A stretch of 64,000 bases of DNA from assembly GCF_010747415.1 (NCBI RefSeq), contig NZ_JAAGNZ010000004.1, forward strand, positions 124,001 to 188,000. Reading direction: 5' to 3'. The DNA is from Spirosoma agri (GTDB taxonomy: Bacteria; Bacteroidota; Bacteroidia; Cytophagales; Spirosomataceae). Shown here piece after piece: positions 48,194 through 57,465 of the stretch. The translations under genes and the position numbers were made by a program. The notes beneath the pieces were generated by a model that had not been told where the DNA came from, did no database searches, and saw only the letters and a program-made list of their open reading frames with translations. Every line of letters begins with the position of its first letter. Position 1 is the stretch's first letter.

Positions 48194-48349
48194 ATGGCAA
48201 CGAAAACAAAACGTCTTGTGGACCTGGCTCAGAAGCTGATGCAGGACAAAAAGCAGTTAGAAGCCTATTACCAAAGTGGCGATGAGTCTAGAAAACCAGT
48301 CGGCATTAAGTTCGTCAAACCCTTCTCCATACCCACTAAGCGAGACTGA
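48194..48349 (+). CDS. small basic protein, 51 aa, overlapping the DUF6169 gene
   Basis: The ATG frame starts MATKTKRLVDLAQKLMQDKK and ends KPFSIPTKRD before TGA 48347-48349. It has many Lys and Arg residues, a predicted N-terminal helix and no membrane segment. Its last 68 bases overlap the start of the DUF6169 gene in the +1 frame. This tight overlap suggests the two are translated together. It could be a partner or antitoxin-like protein, but no family was recognised. Low similarity to anything known is a limit here. Confidence 0.6.
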   Translation: MATKTKRLVDLAQKLMQDKKQLEAYYQSGDESRKPVGIKFVKPFSIPTKRD

Positions 48350-48776
48350 AACAGGCTTTGCTTTTATAACCGAACGAGGAGCTGTTTACCGCTTAGACTT
48401 CACGTCCGATTCAGCGTATCTGCCCGACACTCCTTTTGCGGATTCGGTTTATTCATTCTCTATTCTGCCAGTAACTGGCTCCTTGGACCGAAAAGATCCT
48501 CGTATCGAGCCAACAATCATTCAGGCATTACACGTGTTCTTTGCGTCCGTTCCCAAAGCGGTATTGCTTTACGTGTGTAGTACAGAGAACGATCAGGAGC
48601 GAGTCAGAAGCCGCTTATTTGGCCAATGGTTCTCCCGCCATCAGAAAGGCTTTAACAAATTCGATTTCCAGTATCCTGAGCAACGCTTATATATGTCGGC
48701 TGTCGTTCGGCGAGATCTCCCGGAGAGCTGGCGCGTCGAGTTAGCGATCTTGCAAGCCGTTGAACAGAATAAATAA
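48282..48776 (+). CDS. DUF6169-family protein
   Basis: The 164-residue protein resembles DUF6169 proteins of Bacteroidota: PYPLSETETGFAFITERGAVYRLDFT near the N terminus, YSFSILPV, a helix before VLLYVCSTEN, and RSRLFGQWFSRHQ. The family has no known function. The predicted fold is mixed alpha-beta with no signal peptide. The start at ATG 48282 overlaps the upstream small ORF; GTG 48276 is also possible. Such proteins often occur near mobile or stress-linked small genes, which is why the pair is of interest. Confidence 0.75.
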   Translation: MSLENQSALSSSNPSPYPLSETETGFAFITERGAVYRLDFTSDSAYLPDTPFADSVYSFSILPVTGSLDRKDPRIEPTIIQALHVFFASVPKAVLLYVCSTENDQERVRSRLFGQWFSRHQKGFNKFDFQYPEQRLYMSAVVRRDLPESWRVELAILQAVEQNK

Positions 48777-49445
48777 CTGGTCTGCACACGACCTTTTTAT
48801 ACGTCAAGCTCGTCGTTTCACCGGGTTGGCCCCGCTGGAGCGGGCAAAGATGCGTTGCTGGCGTATGCTAGTGGGCCGCCCATAACCAGCAATGTCCACC
48901 GGTTGAGCAACCCCACCTGTGTGCTCACTGATAACTCCTCTTTAGCCGAACCAGAAGCTAAACGTATGGCTTTACTGAAAGGCGGAGATTGATTAACAGG
49001 GGTTCCGTAGCCCATACTGATCTCGGCCAACTGAACGGTGTAAAGAGTCAAAACGCTGAACGATTATACGGATCGAGTTTAGTAAACGCGAAAAAGTCTG
49101 TTCTGCGTCATCTCCTCTCCTACCCGGCACCGTTTAGAAAGACCTCCGAATAAAATCAGGCAAGGCACTCTCTCAAAAACTGCTATGATCGGAGAACGCT
49201 TACTGAGCAATGGCCAGCGACAAAAAACCAGCCCATGATTGGCCCAGGGTGATTGAAGCGGTCAGCGAACTAACCAATAAAGCAGCGATCGTTTTCATAG
49301 ATGGTAAGAGGGAAAAGTCACTAATCAACCATATAAACTACTGGTAATCAAGAAATGATTATGCGATTGCCTAATAACTATTGACATTTATTAGGTGCGT
49401 AGTTTTTCCTGTCATACAAGAGTCTACACATCAGGTAAGCCAGGT
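48777..49445. other. intergenic, only one tentative small ORF
   Basis: No known family was recognised. A minus-strand frame (48818-49051) has no features. Confidence 0.35.
49210..49347 (+). CDS. small protein, 45 aa (tentative)
   Basis: The frame reads MASDKKPAHDWPRVIEAVSE then KAAIVFIDGKREK and stops at 49345-49347. It is balanced in charge and could fold as a helix-strand unit. It is isolated and may be chance. Confidence 0.25.
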   Translation: MASDKKPAHDWPRVIEAVSELTNKAAIVFIDGKREKSLINHINYW

Positions 49446-49982
49446 CTAGCGTCCGAAGTAGAAATTGACTGATCCCTGAAAACTTGGTTGAATCCAGTTG
49501 ACCTGTGTTAATTTACCTGCTTTAGCGACCCCTTCCAGGGAGAATCGTTTCCCCAGGGTGTACTCAAGACCAAAGCCCGCGTTCAGCTTAGGACTGTAGA
49601 ATGGTTTAGGGGGTTCGCTGCCCAGGTCAAGATCCCACACCCAATCCTTGAAACGACCATAGGAGAAGCCAATCTCCGAGAACCCCGACACGAAACCGCC
49701 GTTCCACAAGTAATAACGGGCAAAAAGGCCCGCTTCCTGACGTTGTGAAAAGAAATTATGCACCTCACCTTCCAGACCGATCCAGGTACGGTTGGCAACG
49801 AACTTGCCTAGTTTGGCCTGAGCCCCAACGATAGTGAGTCCACCCCCAGTTAGCCCCCCTCCTTTCTGGTGGTGCGCACTGGCCACTTTCTGCCAGTCGC
49901 TGTTCCGGTCTCCATCCTGTGCGAAACTAGTCGAGTACAGACCACAAAGCAGGATGAAGGTTAAGCGGTAGTTGTTTATCAT
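49446..49982 (-). CDS. small outer-membrane beta-barrel protein
   Basis: From Met 49982 the 178-residue protein has a signal peptide (MINNYRLTFILLCGLYSTSFAQ). Alternating strands with aromatic ends follow (GLEGEVHNFFSQRQEAGLFARYYLW in two strands, FVSGFSEIGFSYGRF, LNAGFGLEYTLGKRFSLEG), and it ends FYFGR, the usual barrel C terminus with Phe. This is the OmpA-like eight-strand type; the function is unknown. The start at 50018 would add 12 residues before the signal. Confidence 0.85.
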   Translation of the reverse strand: MINNYRLTFILLCGLYSTSFAQDGDRNSDWQKVASAHHQKGGGLTGGGLTIVGAQAKLGKFVANRTWIGLEGEVHNFFSQRQEAGLFARYYLWNGGFVSGFSEIGFSYGRFKDWVWDLDLGSEPPKPFYSPKLNAGFGLEYTLGKRFSLEGVAKAGKLTQVNWIQPSFQGSVNFYFGR

Positions 49983-50536
49983 CTGATGAGGACGGGACAG
50001 TTGATTGGTTGACGTCACCTTTGTGCTATATAGGCAAACATTATTATAACTTAGAAGCCCTTCTTCGGGATACTTTACTCGTCGTTAGACGGCTTGGTTT
50101 CGGCCTATTTCCTAACCGTGTCTGGGTGTTCCTCTTTCTTTCCAGGGACAATCAGGCTTGTTTTCAGGGCGTATAAGGGCCGGTTGATCCTGGAATAGCT
50201 TCTCGTGGTAAGAATGCTTACACAATCTGTCTGCCAGGAACCCAACCATTACCCTAGCCTAATAAGACAAGCTAGTTCTGGTTAATCTTCGCTCGTCAGG
50301 ACGATGTGACAGTTATTTTATTCGTTCGTAATCGCTGCACAGGATTTTGTAGTGACTATTCTGGGTCATTTCCTCGGCCCGTTTCCTCAGTCGGCCTTCC
50401 TGTCAGCCACTCATCCAGCCGCCAGACTATTCCGGTAGTTTGTTATACACAGTGCCAGCCATAGCCTATACCTTTGGTTCATCGATCGGGAACAACCCGA
50501 CTCGCTTTTACCTCAGAAACCAACCCATATAGGACC
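49983..50536. other. intergenic, nothing recognised
   Basis: Both promoters of the divergent flanking genes probably lie here. No gene or hairpin stood out. Confidence 0.35.
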
Positions 50537-50934
50537 ATGAAAACGCTCTTCAACTCCCTGCTCGTTACCTTCACCTTAAGTTTAGTTACCGTCTCGGCTT
50601 CACTGGCTAAAACCAATCCTGGCAAACAGGCGGACACAGCTACCACCTATAAACCGGCATCTACACCAACAGGGCGGGTAATCTGAACATCGCTCTCGAT
50701 AAAGAAACGACGGGTGCGGTTGATATCAAACTCAAAAACGCAGCTGGCAAGGCCCTGTTCGATCAACAGTTGAGTAAGAACGAGAAGAAATCGCGGATTA
50801 GCCTGAACATGAGCGATTTGCCCAAAGGTGCCTATCAGCTGGAGATTTCAAACGGGATAGATACCTCAACCCAGACCGTGACACCAACCACGAAGCTATC
50901 TAGTTCACCCAGCCGCCTGGTAGCCATCAACTAA
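50537..50934 (+). pseudogene. secreted small protein, frameshifted near its middle
   Basis: Frame 1 from ATG 50537 gives a signal peptide (MKTLFNSLLVTFTLSLVTVSASLAK) and mature start, then hits TGA at 50684-50686. The neighbouring frame, joined around 50655-50665, continues with a beta-sandwich-like sequence (YTNRAGNLNIALDKETTG, then VDIKLKNAAGKALF, LPKGAYQLEISNG) up to the stop at 50932. The two parts fit one secreted protein of about 131 residues of the kind that resembles T9SS-type sorting domains (GxYxLxI near the end). The change could be a recent frameshift or a sequence error; its family function is unknown. Confidence 0.7.
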
Positions 50935-51637
50935 TACCGGTTTCAGCGTTTTATGTATAAGCAAGTGTGCACTACGATATACTATACAGTGAGTGAGCAA
51001 CAGACAGTGGACCCCGTTAACATCAGGATTTATATGGTTGAAAATGAGAAGGCAAAAAAGTGCCAAATAAAGCTTATCCTGTTTCAGCATACACAATAAA
51101 GCAGTCTAGCTGGCGTTTTTATTCTGTTACGTTTTTGCAACCTCACTGATTCAGTCAGCGAGGTTTTTTCGTTTCCTGTCATATACTAGTGCTGTTACGA
51201 AAATCGTCCCTGATTCATTGCAGCTTAATCAATCAGCCTCTCAGAAGCGACGATTCGAAATAGTTATTGATTTTCCAAGCATCTGCAACGAATACAACTG
51301 CCGTACCTGACGATTATCAACAGGCTATGATAGAGTCACGGACAGCGGACACTGTACCTCAACATGAGGGAGGAAAAGTGGTCTGACTGAATCAAACTCT
51401 TGGCCACTCAATTTGCCCATAGACGGTCTTACCTCCACCAAGTAGTCAAAAACTATATACTCCGCTTCAATATAGCCTGCACCAGCTCGCCGGTATTGAG
51501 CTGTTGCATCCTCAGTGCCTTACTTTTATGTATATGTAAAGGTATAGTTTGTCTAAGCTGGGCTGTTCATACCCTTGCGCAAACACGAATCAATCGTGTA
51601 CTTTACGAATAGGCAAACTCAATAACTTGCCCTCCTT
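50935..51637. other. intergenic with a terminator-like hairpin
   Basis: Apart from the hairpin at 51139-51170, no gene was recognised. Short frames at 51400-51612 look like chance. Confidence 0.4.
51139..51170 (+). terminator. intrinsic terminator
   Basis: A stem (aacctcactga with tcagcgaggtt, one mismatch) has a 5-base loop and is followed by a run of six T. It lies about 200 bases after the secreted protein gene on the plus strand. Confidence 0.7.
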
Positions 51638-51868
51638 ATGAAGCCCTATCTCCTCTCTGGTCTCATCTTTTTCATGCTGGCGATTTTTGGCTACCTGAAA
51701 CTATCGCAAATGCAGTCGGACGCCAAATTTGCCGGCATCAGAGACAAAATACAGCAGCAGCAGATAAAGGCCTGCCAGGAGCAGGTTTTGTTTTATAGCA
51801 GTATGATGAAAAAACAGCGGGAGCAGATCGAGCAACAACAGGCGGAGATTAAGCGGTTGAAGAAGTAG
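51638..51868 (+). CDS. small membrane-anchored coiled-coil protein, 76 aa
   Basis: One membrane helix (residues 5-20: LLSGLIFFMLAIFGYL) is followed by a long Gln/Lys-rich helix (residues 22-76: IQQQQIKACQEQV, IEQQQAEIKRLKK) with heptad-like spacing. The product is probably an anchored helical rod in the inner membrane. It ends 11 bases from the end of the serine recombinase gene on the other strand. No family was recognised. Confidence 0.6.
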   Translation: MKPYLLSGLIFFMLAIFGYLKLSQMQSDAKFAGIRDKIQQQQIKACQEQVLFYSSMMKKQREQIEQQQAEIKRLKK

Positions 51869-51879
51869 GGTACTACAGT

Positions 51880-52611
51880 CTATGGTAAACTCCGCTTAAT
51901 CAATCGCATTACCTGCGTAGCCTGGAACGCGCAGCCCCGAACAGTACGAAATCCCGTTTGATTGAGGTGATCCGCAATCTGCGTATAGTTCTTACCCGCT
52001 TTATGCATCATTTCAGCTACTGTTGTAGCGCGCCGGTTATCCCGGTTAGCCTGAGCGTTGCGCCGGGTAGCTTCGGTTCCTTTTCGTCTGGCTTCATCGG
52101 TAAGATTTTCGGGGTTACCCAATACGGCACCCTGAGCTATCTTAGCCTGCAGTGCTGCCTTAGTCCGTGAGCTGATCAACTCGCGTTCATGCTGGGCTAG
52201 TGTCGCGAAGATACCAATGGTCAATGTATTAGCGTCTGGCATATCGACACATTGAAAGTTGACGCCCGAATCCCGCAGTGTGAAGATGAACGAAGCGTTA
52301 CGGCTCAATCGGTCAAGTTTAGCGATGACCAGAACAGCCCCCTCCTTTTTTGATCGATCAATAGCGGCTGCCAGCTGAATACGCTGGTTGTTCTTCCCGG
52401 ATTCAACTTCGGTGAACTCCGCCACAATCATTGCTTGATGGTCCGACCCCTTCACGAATGCGGCCACCGATGCTTTTTGCGCATCAAGCCCTAAACCCGA
52501 ATTACCCTGCGCTCTGGTCGATACCCGATAATAGGCCACATACTTAACCGGAGCCGGTCGGGTACCAGCCATCAATTGAATGGTCCGTCGAGCGGTTGAT
52601 TTAGTAGCCAT
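51880..52611 (-). CDS. serine recombinase (resolvase/invertase family)
   Basis: The catalytic domain (about residues 22-155) contains the nucleophile Ser31 in YYRVST and the active-site arginines in KLDRLSRN (Arg101, Arg104). The C-terminal part has a helical linker and an HTH-like region (KNYTQIADHLNQTGFRTVRG). Length and layout match small resolvases that invert or resolve DNA sites; no inverted cross-over site was identified nearby. It follows a small gene by 4 bases on the same strand. It may be a remnant of a mobile or phase-variation unit; the rearrangement at 53205 lies close by. Confidence 0.92.
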   Translation of the reverse strand: MATKSTARRTIQLMAGTRPAPVKYVAYYRVSTRAQGNSGLGLDAQKASVAAFVKGSDHQAMIVAEFTEVESGKNNQRIQLAAAIDRSKKEGAVLVIAKLDRLSRNASFIFTLRDSGVNFQCVDMPDANTLTIGIFATLAQHERELISSRTKAALQAKIAQGAVLGNPENLTDEARRKGTEATRRNAQANRDNRRATTVAEMMHKAGKNYTQIADHLNQTGFRTVRGCAFQATQVMRLIKRSLP

Positions 52612-52615
52612 GCTC

Positions 52616-52819
52616 CTACAGGATTAATTTATTAATTCGAAACGTGAGGAATGGATATTTCTTGGTAAGAGTCAGTAAGCGCATCTCCGCTTCGTCTGAA
52701 CTCAGTTGCTCGGCCGAGTCAGATAAAGGCAAAAGTGCGCCAGTGGAATCATCAAATTCCTTTACCGTAATCCAATTACCGTGAACCGGTGAAAGAAACT
52801 GAACCTCGTAATAGACCAT
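52616..52819 (-). CDS. hypothetical protein, 67 aa, upstream partner of the recombinase
   Basis: The 67-residue, slightly acidic protein (MVYYEVQFLSPVHGNWITVK, then LLTLTKKYPFLTFRINK) is predicted to be mixed alpha-beta. Its stop lies 4 bases before the recombinase start codon, so the two are surely in one operon. A role as accessory or regulatory factor of the recombinase is a guess based on that spacing. Confidence 0.65.
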   Translation of the reverse strand: MVYYEVQFLSPVHGNWITVKEFDDSTGALLPLSDSAEQLSSDEAEMRLLTLTKKYPFLTFRINKLIL

Positions 52820-53004
52820 AAGTTGATTACTTTATGGCTTAAATATATTCAAGGTCGTTCATTCTACAAGGCATAAACACGCGCGTAAATGCCCGTTTTA
52901 TCCACTCATCTCCTACCCAATCACCGTTCAGAAAAACCTTCAATTTTGATTAACAGCGGGAATGGTGAGTTATTAATACTTAAACTAGTACACAGGAGAA
53001 CCCC

Positions 53005-53205
53005 TTACTTCTTAAACCTATATAGATAGGGAGCTTTGTTAGAGGCACCCGTAAATTTCTTTTCAAGGCGTTCTAATACATTCAAATCCAGTATTTTCTT
53101 TTGAAAATTGGATGTAACAAACGCTTTATTATAAACGGCTTCATAGAGTTCCTGTACTTCCCGCATCGTGAATGTTTCGGGTAGCAGATTGAAACCCAGT
53201 AACTT
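53005..53205 (-). pseudogene. C-terminal fragment of a Nudix/NrtR-type protein
   Basis: Reading the minus strand, FNLLPETFTMREVQELYEAV and FQKKILDLNVLERLEKKF match the winged-helix tail of NrtR-type Nudix regulators or ADP-ribose pyrophosphatases, which end in YRF-like sequence (here YLYRFKK). The catalytic Nudix box is missing; the sequence instead runs into DNA that on the other strand encodes an aldo/keto reductase. The ORF extension to 53481 is thus antisense and not part of the gene. Confidence 0.75.
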
Positions 53206-53706
53206 TTGGTGACGGCTATTCAGAACGAATACTCGCTCATCTGGAGTGGCCCGGAAGAGAAGATTATTCCTCTCTGTGAGGAACTGGGCATCGGCTTTGT
53301 GCCCTGGAGCCCGCTTGGCGTGGGTTTTCTGACCGGAACCATCGACGCCAATACCCGGTTCGCTCCCGGCGACATCCGCGGGATAGAGTCCAGGTTCTCG
53401 CCCGAGAATCTCCCCCATAACCTGGCACTCGTGGTTTTGGTAAAAAGCTGGACTGTTAGAAAAAAAGCAACGCCCGCTCAAATCTCACTTGCCTGGCTGC
53501 TGGCGCAGAAACCGTGGATTGTGCCCATTCCCGGAACTACCCAGATGGAGCACATGCTGGAGAACATTGGGTCAACCAATGCGCCGTTTACGGCTGATGA
53601 GCTCAAGCAATTTAATACCGAACTAGCCAAGATCGAAGTTAAGGGTGACCGTCTGCCGCAAATGGTACTTGCGTTTTCTAATGTAGAAGCACCGGTAAAG
53701 AAATGA
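53206..53706 (+). pseudogene. C-terminal half of an aldo/keto reductase
   Basis: From about 53206 the plus strand reads VTAIQNEYSLIW, IGFVPWSPLGVGFLTG, ISLAWLLAQKPWIVPIPG and LENIGSTNAPFT, all typical of the C-terminal half of aldo/keto reductases of the YakC/Tas type. The N-terminal half with the catalytic Asp-Tyr-Lys-His residues is absent, replaced by the end of the Nudix fragment. The fragment cannot be an active enzyme. A GTG at 53206 opens the frame, but this is likely chance. Downstream is another decayed gene. Confidence 0.82.
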
Positions 53707-53903
53707 AACTTACCCGTTTATTCAGTAGGGTGAGTTGTATCGCTTTGGGTAGTCATCATCTGAATATAAATGCCTTCACCTGGGGCTGACCGAACCGCAA
53801 TTGAGCCAGGCGCTGGGACTGATTGAGAAAGCCGTTTGCAAAGTGGAAGTCGAGGCCGGTTGGTTCTGAAGCAGGTTGTAACTTTCAGAAGGTAAGTGAT
53901 AAG

Positions 53904-54321
53904 ATGTTCTACCATGAAAAACAGGCGAAGCGGATAAAATTTGCTCTACTACTAGCTAGTCTCTCTGTTGGCTTGACACTAACGCTCAGACCCGAACAAA
54001 ATCCGATACGGACGCAGGCGCCATTTTTCCAAAAGGGCAACGGACTCCGACCAGTAACTTTACTGGAATCGTCTGGGTGCAGTCATTAATTGAGCCCGAC
54101 AACACCATGAATATTCCGGTGGGCTATGTAACTTTCGAGCCAGATGCCCGATCGCACTGGCATAGCCACGCGGGCGGACAGGTGCTACTGGCAGTGGGGG
54201 CATCGGCTACTATCAAGAGCGGGGAAAGCCCATTCAAATCTTACAGAAAGGGGATGCCGTGAAATCTCTTCCGAATGTACCACATTGGCAGGGTACTTAC
54301 CCAACGGTCGGGTTTACGTAG
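53904..54321 (+). pseudogene. exported cupin protein, frameshifted
   Basis: Frame 1 from ATG 53904 gives a signal-like start (FALLLASLSVGLTL). The reading moves to a second frame (IFPKGQRTPTSNFTGIVWVQ, then PVGYVTFEPDARSHWHSHAGGQ with the metal-binding His motif) and a third (GYYQERGKPIQILQKGDAV, then PHWQGTYPTVGF). These match small cupins of the type called mandelonitrile lyase-like or carboxymuconolactone-linked. Two frame changes show that the gene is dead. A similar decayed cupin lies at 57466. Confidence 0.78.
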
Positions 54322-54435
54322 CCGGGCGGTGGCCATCACAACAAACACCGCACCAGGGCGAGTAACCTGGTTACAACCGGTAAGTGATCAGGAGTAAAAC
54401 AATCTTAAGAAATAGCCCTTATCATCCCCTACGAC

Positions 54436-55878
54436 ATGTCGACAGACGTACTTCCTTACCAATTTGATCGAAGCCATATCCAGGTGAGCATTGTCCATAT
54501 CGGGGTAGGCAACTTCCACCGGGCGCACCAGGCGTTCTACACCAACCTGCTACTGAAGAATTCGGACCAGCAGTCATGGGGCATTTGTGGGGTTGCCTTG
54601 TTACCTTCTGACGAGGCATTGATCCAGAAATTGCGTCAGCAACAGGGTGAGTATACGCTTACCGTTTGCGGGCGGAACGGCCATGATGAAGTCTACCGTA
54701 TAGGGGCACTCACCGAACTGATCTGGGGTATTGAAAACCCGGCTGCCGTAACCGATAAGATCGCTGATAAGGCGGTTAAAGTCGTAACGCTGACCATTAC
54801 CGAAGGCGGGTATAATATAGACAAGGCTTCGGGCACCTTTATGCTGGATGATAAACGCGTGCAGCATGATCTTGCCCATCCTGACGGGCCCACAACTGTT
54901 TTCGGGTTTGTAGCAGAAGGCCTGCGTAAACGGAAAGCCGCTGACCATGGCGGATTAACTATTCTGTCCTGCGACAATCTTCAGCACAATGGCAACACGA
55001 CCCGGTATGCATTCATGCGTTTTATCGAGGCTCAAGACCCCGAGCTAGCCCAGTGGGTAGCTACGAACGTAACGTTTCCAAACAGTATGGTCGATCGGAT
55101 TACCCCCGTAACCCGGCCGGAAGATGTAACTTGGCTCAACCAAAAAAGTGGAATTGACGATCAAGTACCGGTGTACTGCGAGGATTTTATCCAATGGGTC
55201 ATCGAAGATAACTTCATAGCCGGACGGCCCCAGTGGGAACGGGTGGGCGTCGAATTTACGGATGATGTGACTGGCTATGAAACCATGAAACTGAGCCTGT
55301 TGAACGCATCCCACACACTACTATCCTATCCGGCAACCCTGATGGGCTACCGGAAGGTGGACGAGGCTCTTCAGAATGAGCAGCTGATACACTTGCTCCG
55401 TACTTTTATGGATATTGACATTACGCCCTATGTACTGGTTCCCGGCAATACGGATCTGGACGTATACAAGCAGACGCTCATCGAACGGTTTGCAAACCGA
55501 TCGGTCAGTGACCAACTTAGCCGGCTTTGCGCGGATGGGATTTCTAAATTTCCGGTGTACATTTTACCCAACTTAGATAAAATGATCAAGGACGGCAAAG
55601 ACCTGACCCGAATGGCTTTTCTAATCGCGGCTTATCGGCATTATCTACACGCTGGGATCGATGATAAGGGCATTCGCTACACCATTACCGAGCCTTGGAT
55701 GACACTGGAGGATAAAAAGAGGATCGCGAATGAAGACCCAAATGATTTTTTGAGTATGTCGGCTTTTGAAGGCATTTCTCTGGCGGCAGATACGACATTC
55801 ATCGAGTTATATACCCAATTTGCAACCCGGATTGCCGACAATGGAATGAAGACTGTGCTCGCTTCCATTTTAACGTAG
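54436..55878 (+). CDS. mannitol dehydrogenase-family polyol or uronate reductase
   Basis: The 480-residue protein has the Rossmann half with IVHIGVGNFHRAHQAFYTN near residue 19, CGVALLPSD, and the C-terminal half of the mannitol dehydrogenase superfamily. The catalytic lysine motif K-x5-N-x2-H is seen as Lys285 in MKLSLLNASH. Members use NAD to interconvert polyols and ketoses (mannitol or arabinitol with fructose or xylulose) or reduce uronates. The exact substrate is not determined. It is followed by an MFS sugar transporter gene 32 bases downstream on the same strand, suggesting a sugar-alcohol uptake and oxidation pair. Confidence 0.95.
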   Translation: MSTDVLPYQFDRSHIQVSIVHIGVGNFHRAHQAFYTNLLLKNSDQQSWGICGVALLPSDEALIQKLRQQQGEYTLTVCGRNGHDEVYRIGALTELIWGIENPAAVTDKIADKAVKVVTLTITEGGYNIDKASGTFMLDDKRVQHDLAHPDGPTTVFGFVAEGLRKRKAADHGGLTILSCDNLQHNGNTTRYAFMRFIEAQDPELAQWVATNVTFPNSMVDRITPVTRPEDVTWLNQKSGIDDQVPVYCEDFIQWVIEDNFIAGRPQWERVGVEFTDDVTGYETMKLSLLNASHTLLSYPATLMGYRKVDEALQNEQLIHLLRTFMDIDITPYVLVPGNTDLDVYKQTLIERFANRSVSDQLSRLCADGISKFPVYILPNLDKMIKDGKDLTRMAFLIAAYRHYLHAGIDDKGIRYTITEPWMTLEDKKRIANEDPNDFLSMSAFEGISLAADTTFIELYTQFATRIADNGMKTVLASILT

Positions 55879-55910
55879 ATCGTCCGCCCTAAGCCCTAAC
55901 CGGTGAACCT

Positions 55911-57233
55911 ATGACCGCTACGCCACGCCCCAGTCTTCTCCCCTTTGTCACGATTACGTTTGTCTATTTTATTGTCGGGTTCTTGACAACGGTGAATGAA
56001 CAACTACAAGCCCCCCTGCGATTTACGTTTCTTGCCCACGCGGGAAGTCTGAAAAATACGTTTACGACGTTAATTTCTTTTTTCTTCTTTCTGGGCTATC
56101 TGATCAACGGAACACTAGGCAGTCGATGGGTTAATAGGCATGGGTACAAAAAAACGATAATACGTGGCCTGGGATTAATTCTTGCGAGTCTATCAACGTA
56201 TTAGTGTTCGGCCTGGATGGGCTACAAATATCCCACTATAACGTTTTCTGTCAGCCATGATGCAACAATCCCTTTGGGCTTTATTGTCTTTGTGCTGGGG
56301 TCTTATTTAATGGGTACCTCAGCGGCTATCATTCAGGTGGTAGTCAACCCCTATGTGGCTTCGTACGAATTGCGGGGAACCCAACCCGTACAGCGGTTAA
56401 ACATTACCACGGCAATCAATTCCATTGGGACTACTTCAGCCCCTTTTTTCGTCACCGTCGTGATGTTTAGTGGCATTTCTATCCTCCATGTCAAAATTGA
56501 GCAGTTACTGTTGCCTTTCGCTTTTCTCATTTTAGCCGTTATAGCGGTTACGTTCATCACCAGCAGGCTTCATATACCGGATATCACCCACACCAGAGCG
56601 ACGGTCAGTGAAAAGCTCGACCGAAGTATCTGGTCGTTTCGGCACTTTACTCTGGGCGTCATCGCTATCTTCTTTTATGTGGGTACCGAAGTGGCGATTG
56701 GGGCGAATATCAACTTATATGCGTTTGAACGAATAGGCGCTGGCCACCCCATCACATTCCTAGGTAAAACAGACATCATCCTGGGTGGACTCGATCTAGG
56801 TATTCATGCCTTATTATCCACGCTATACTGGGGGGGATTCCTGGTGGGCAGGGCTATTTCCAGCTTTTTGAGTAAGATTTCGGCTAGGACGCAGTTGATC
56901 ACGACAACCGTACTGGCGACTACGTTCGCCCTTACGGCCATGATGACCCAAAATTTGTGGTTGCTGGTGGCGATCGGCTTATTACATTCGTCAATGTGGA
57001 GTTGCATATATTCGCTGACGATAAAAGGCCTGAACCAATACACCTCAAAAGCCTCCGGCATATTTATTTCCGCCGTGTTCGGTGGAGCGGTTTTTACCCT
57101 GATCCAGGGTGGGCTCGCCGATCTATTGGGCTCATGGCGATGGACCTGGTTTCTGACCGTTGTTTGTGAAGTAGTGATGCTAGTCTATGCCTTGTACGGT
57201 TCTCGTATCAGAGAGAAAGATATGATTCGTTAA
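55911..57233 (+). pseudogene. MFS sugar transporter (FucP-like) with an in-frame stop
   Basis: One frame runs for 441 codons from ATG 55911 to 57233 but has a TAG at 56202-56204. The part before (97 codons: FVTITFVYFIVGFLTT, FFFFLGYLINGTLGSR) gives the first helices. The part after, from 56205 on (SAWMGYKYP, VLGSYLMGTSAAIIQVVVNPY), gives the rest, including a late motif SGIFISAVFGGAVFTLI. In total about twelve helices are visible, as in fucose or glucose/galactose MFS carriers. The nonsense codon would cut the protein after the third helix unless it is suppressed. The gene lies in an operon with the dehydrogenase. Confidence 0.82.
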
Positions 57234-57465
57234 AAGCGATCAACGTTACGTAGACAAGATTGCAGTAGCACACATAGCGTTTTACCCCCAAATTTCATGG
57301 TGTCATGAATTCCTTTTTCTGTAAAGATGTAACGGGAACTGAAGCACTATACTGTACAAGTTTATCAATAGCCTAATCCAGCATTGGTAAAAAATTAGCC
57401 GAAGAACTAAAGACGCCTATACCCAATATTTGTGGGACAGAGTTATCGTAAAACCCTGATTATTA
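57234..57465. other. intergenic, nothing recognised
   Basis: No gene or fold was recognised between the MFS gene and the cupin relic. Confidence 0.35.

Noticed and set aside
48818..49051. 77-residue minus-strand ORF after DUF6169
   Set aside because: Composition looks random and no family resemblance is seen.
53005..53481. 158-residue minus-strand protein
   Set aside because: Only its last third resembles a real protein (Nudix tail); the rest is antisense to the aldo/keto reductase fragment.
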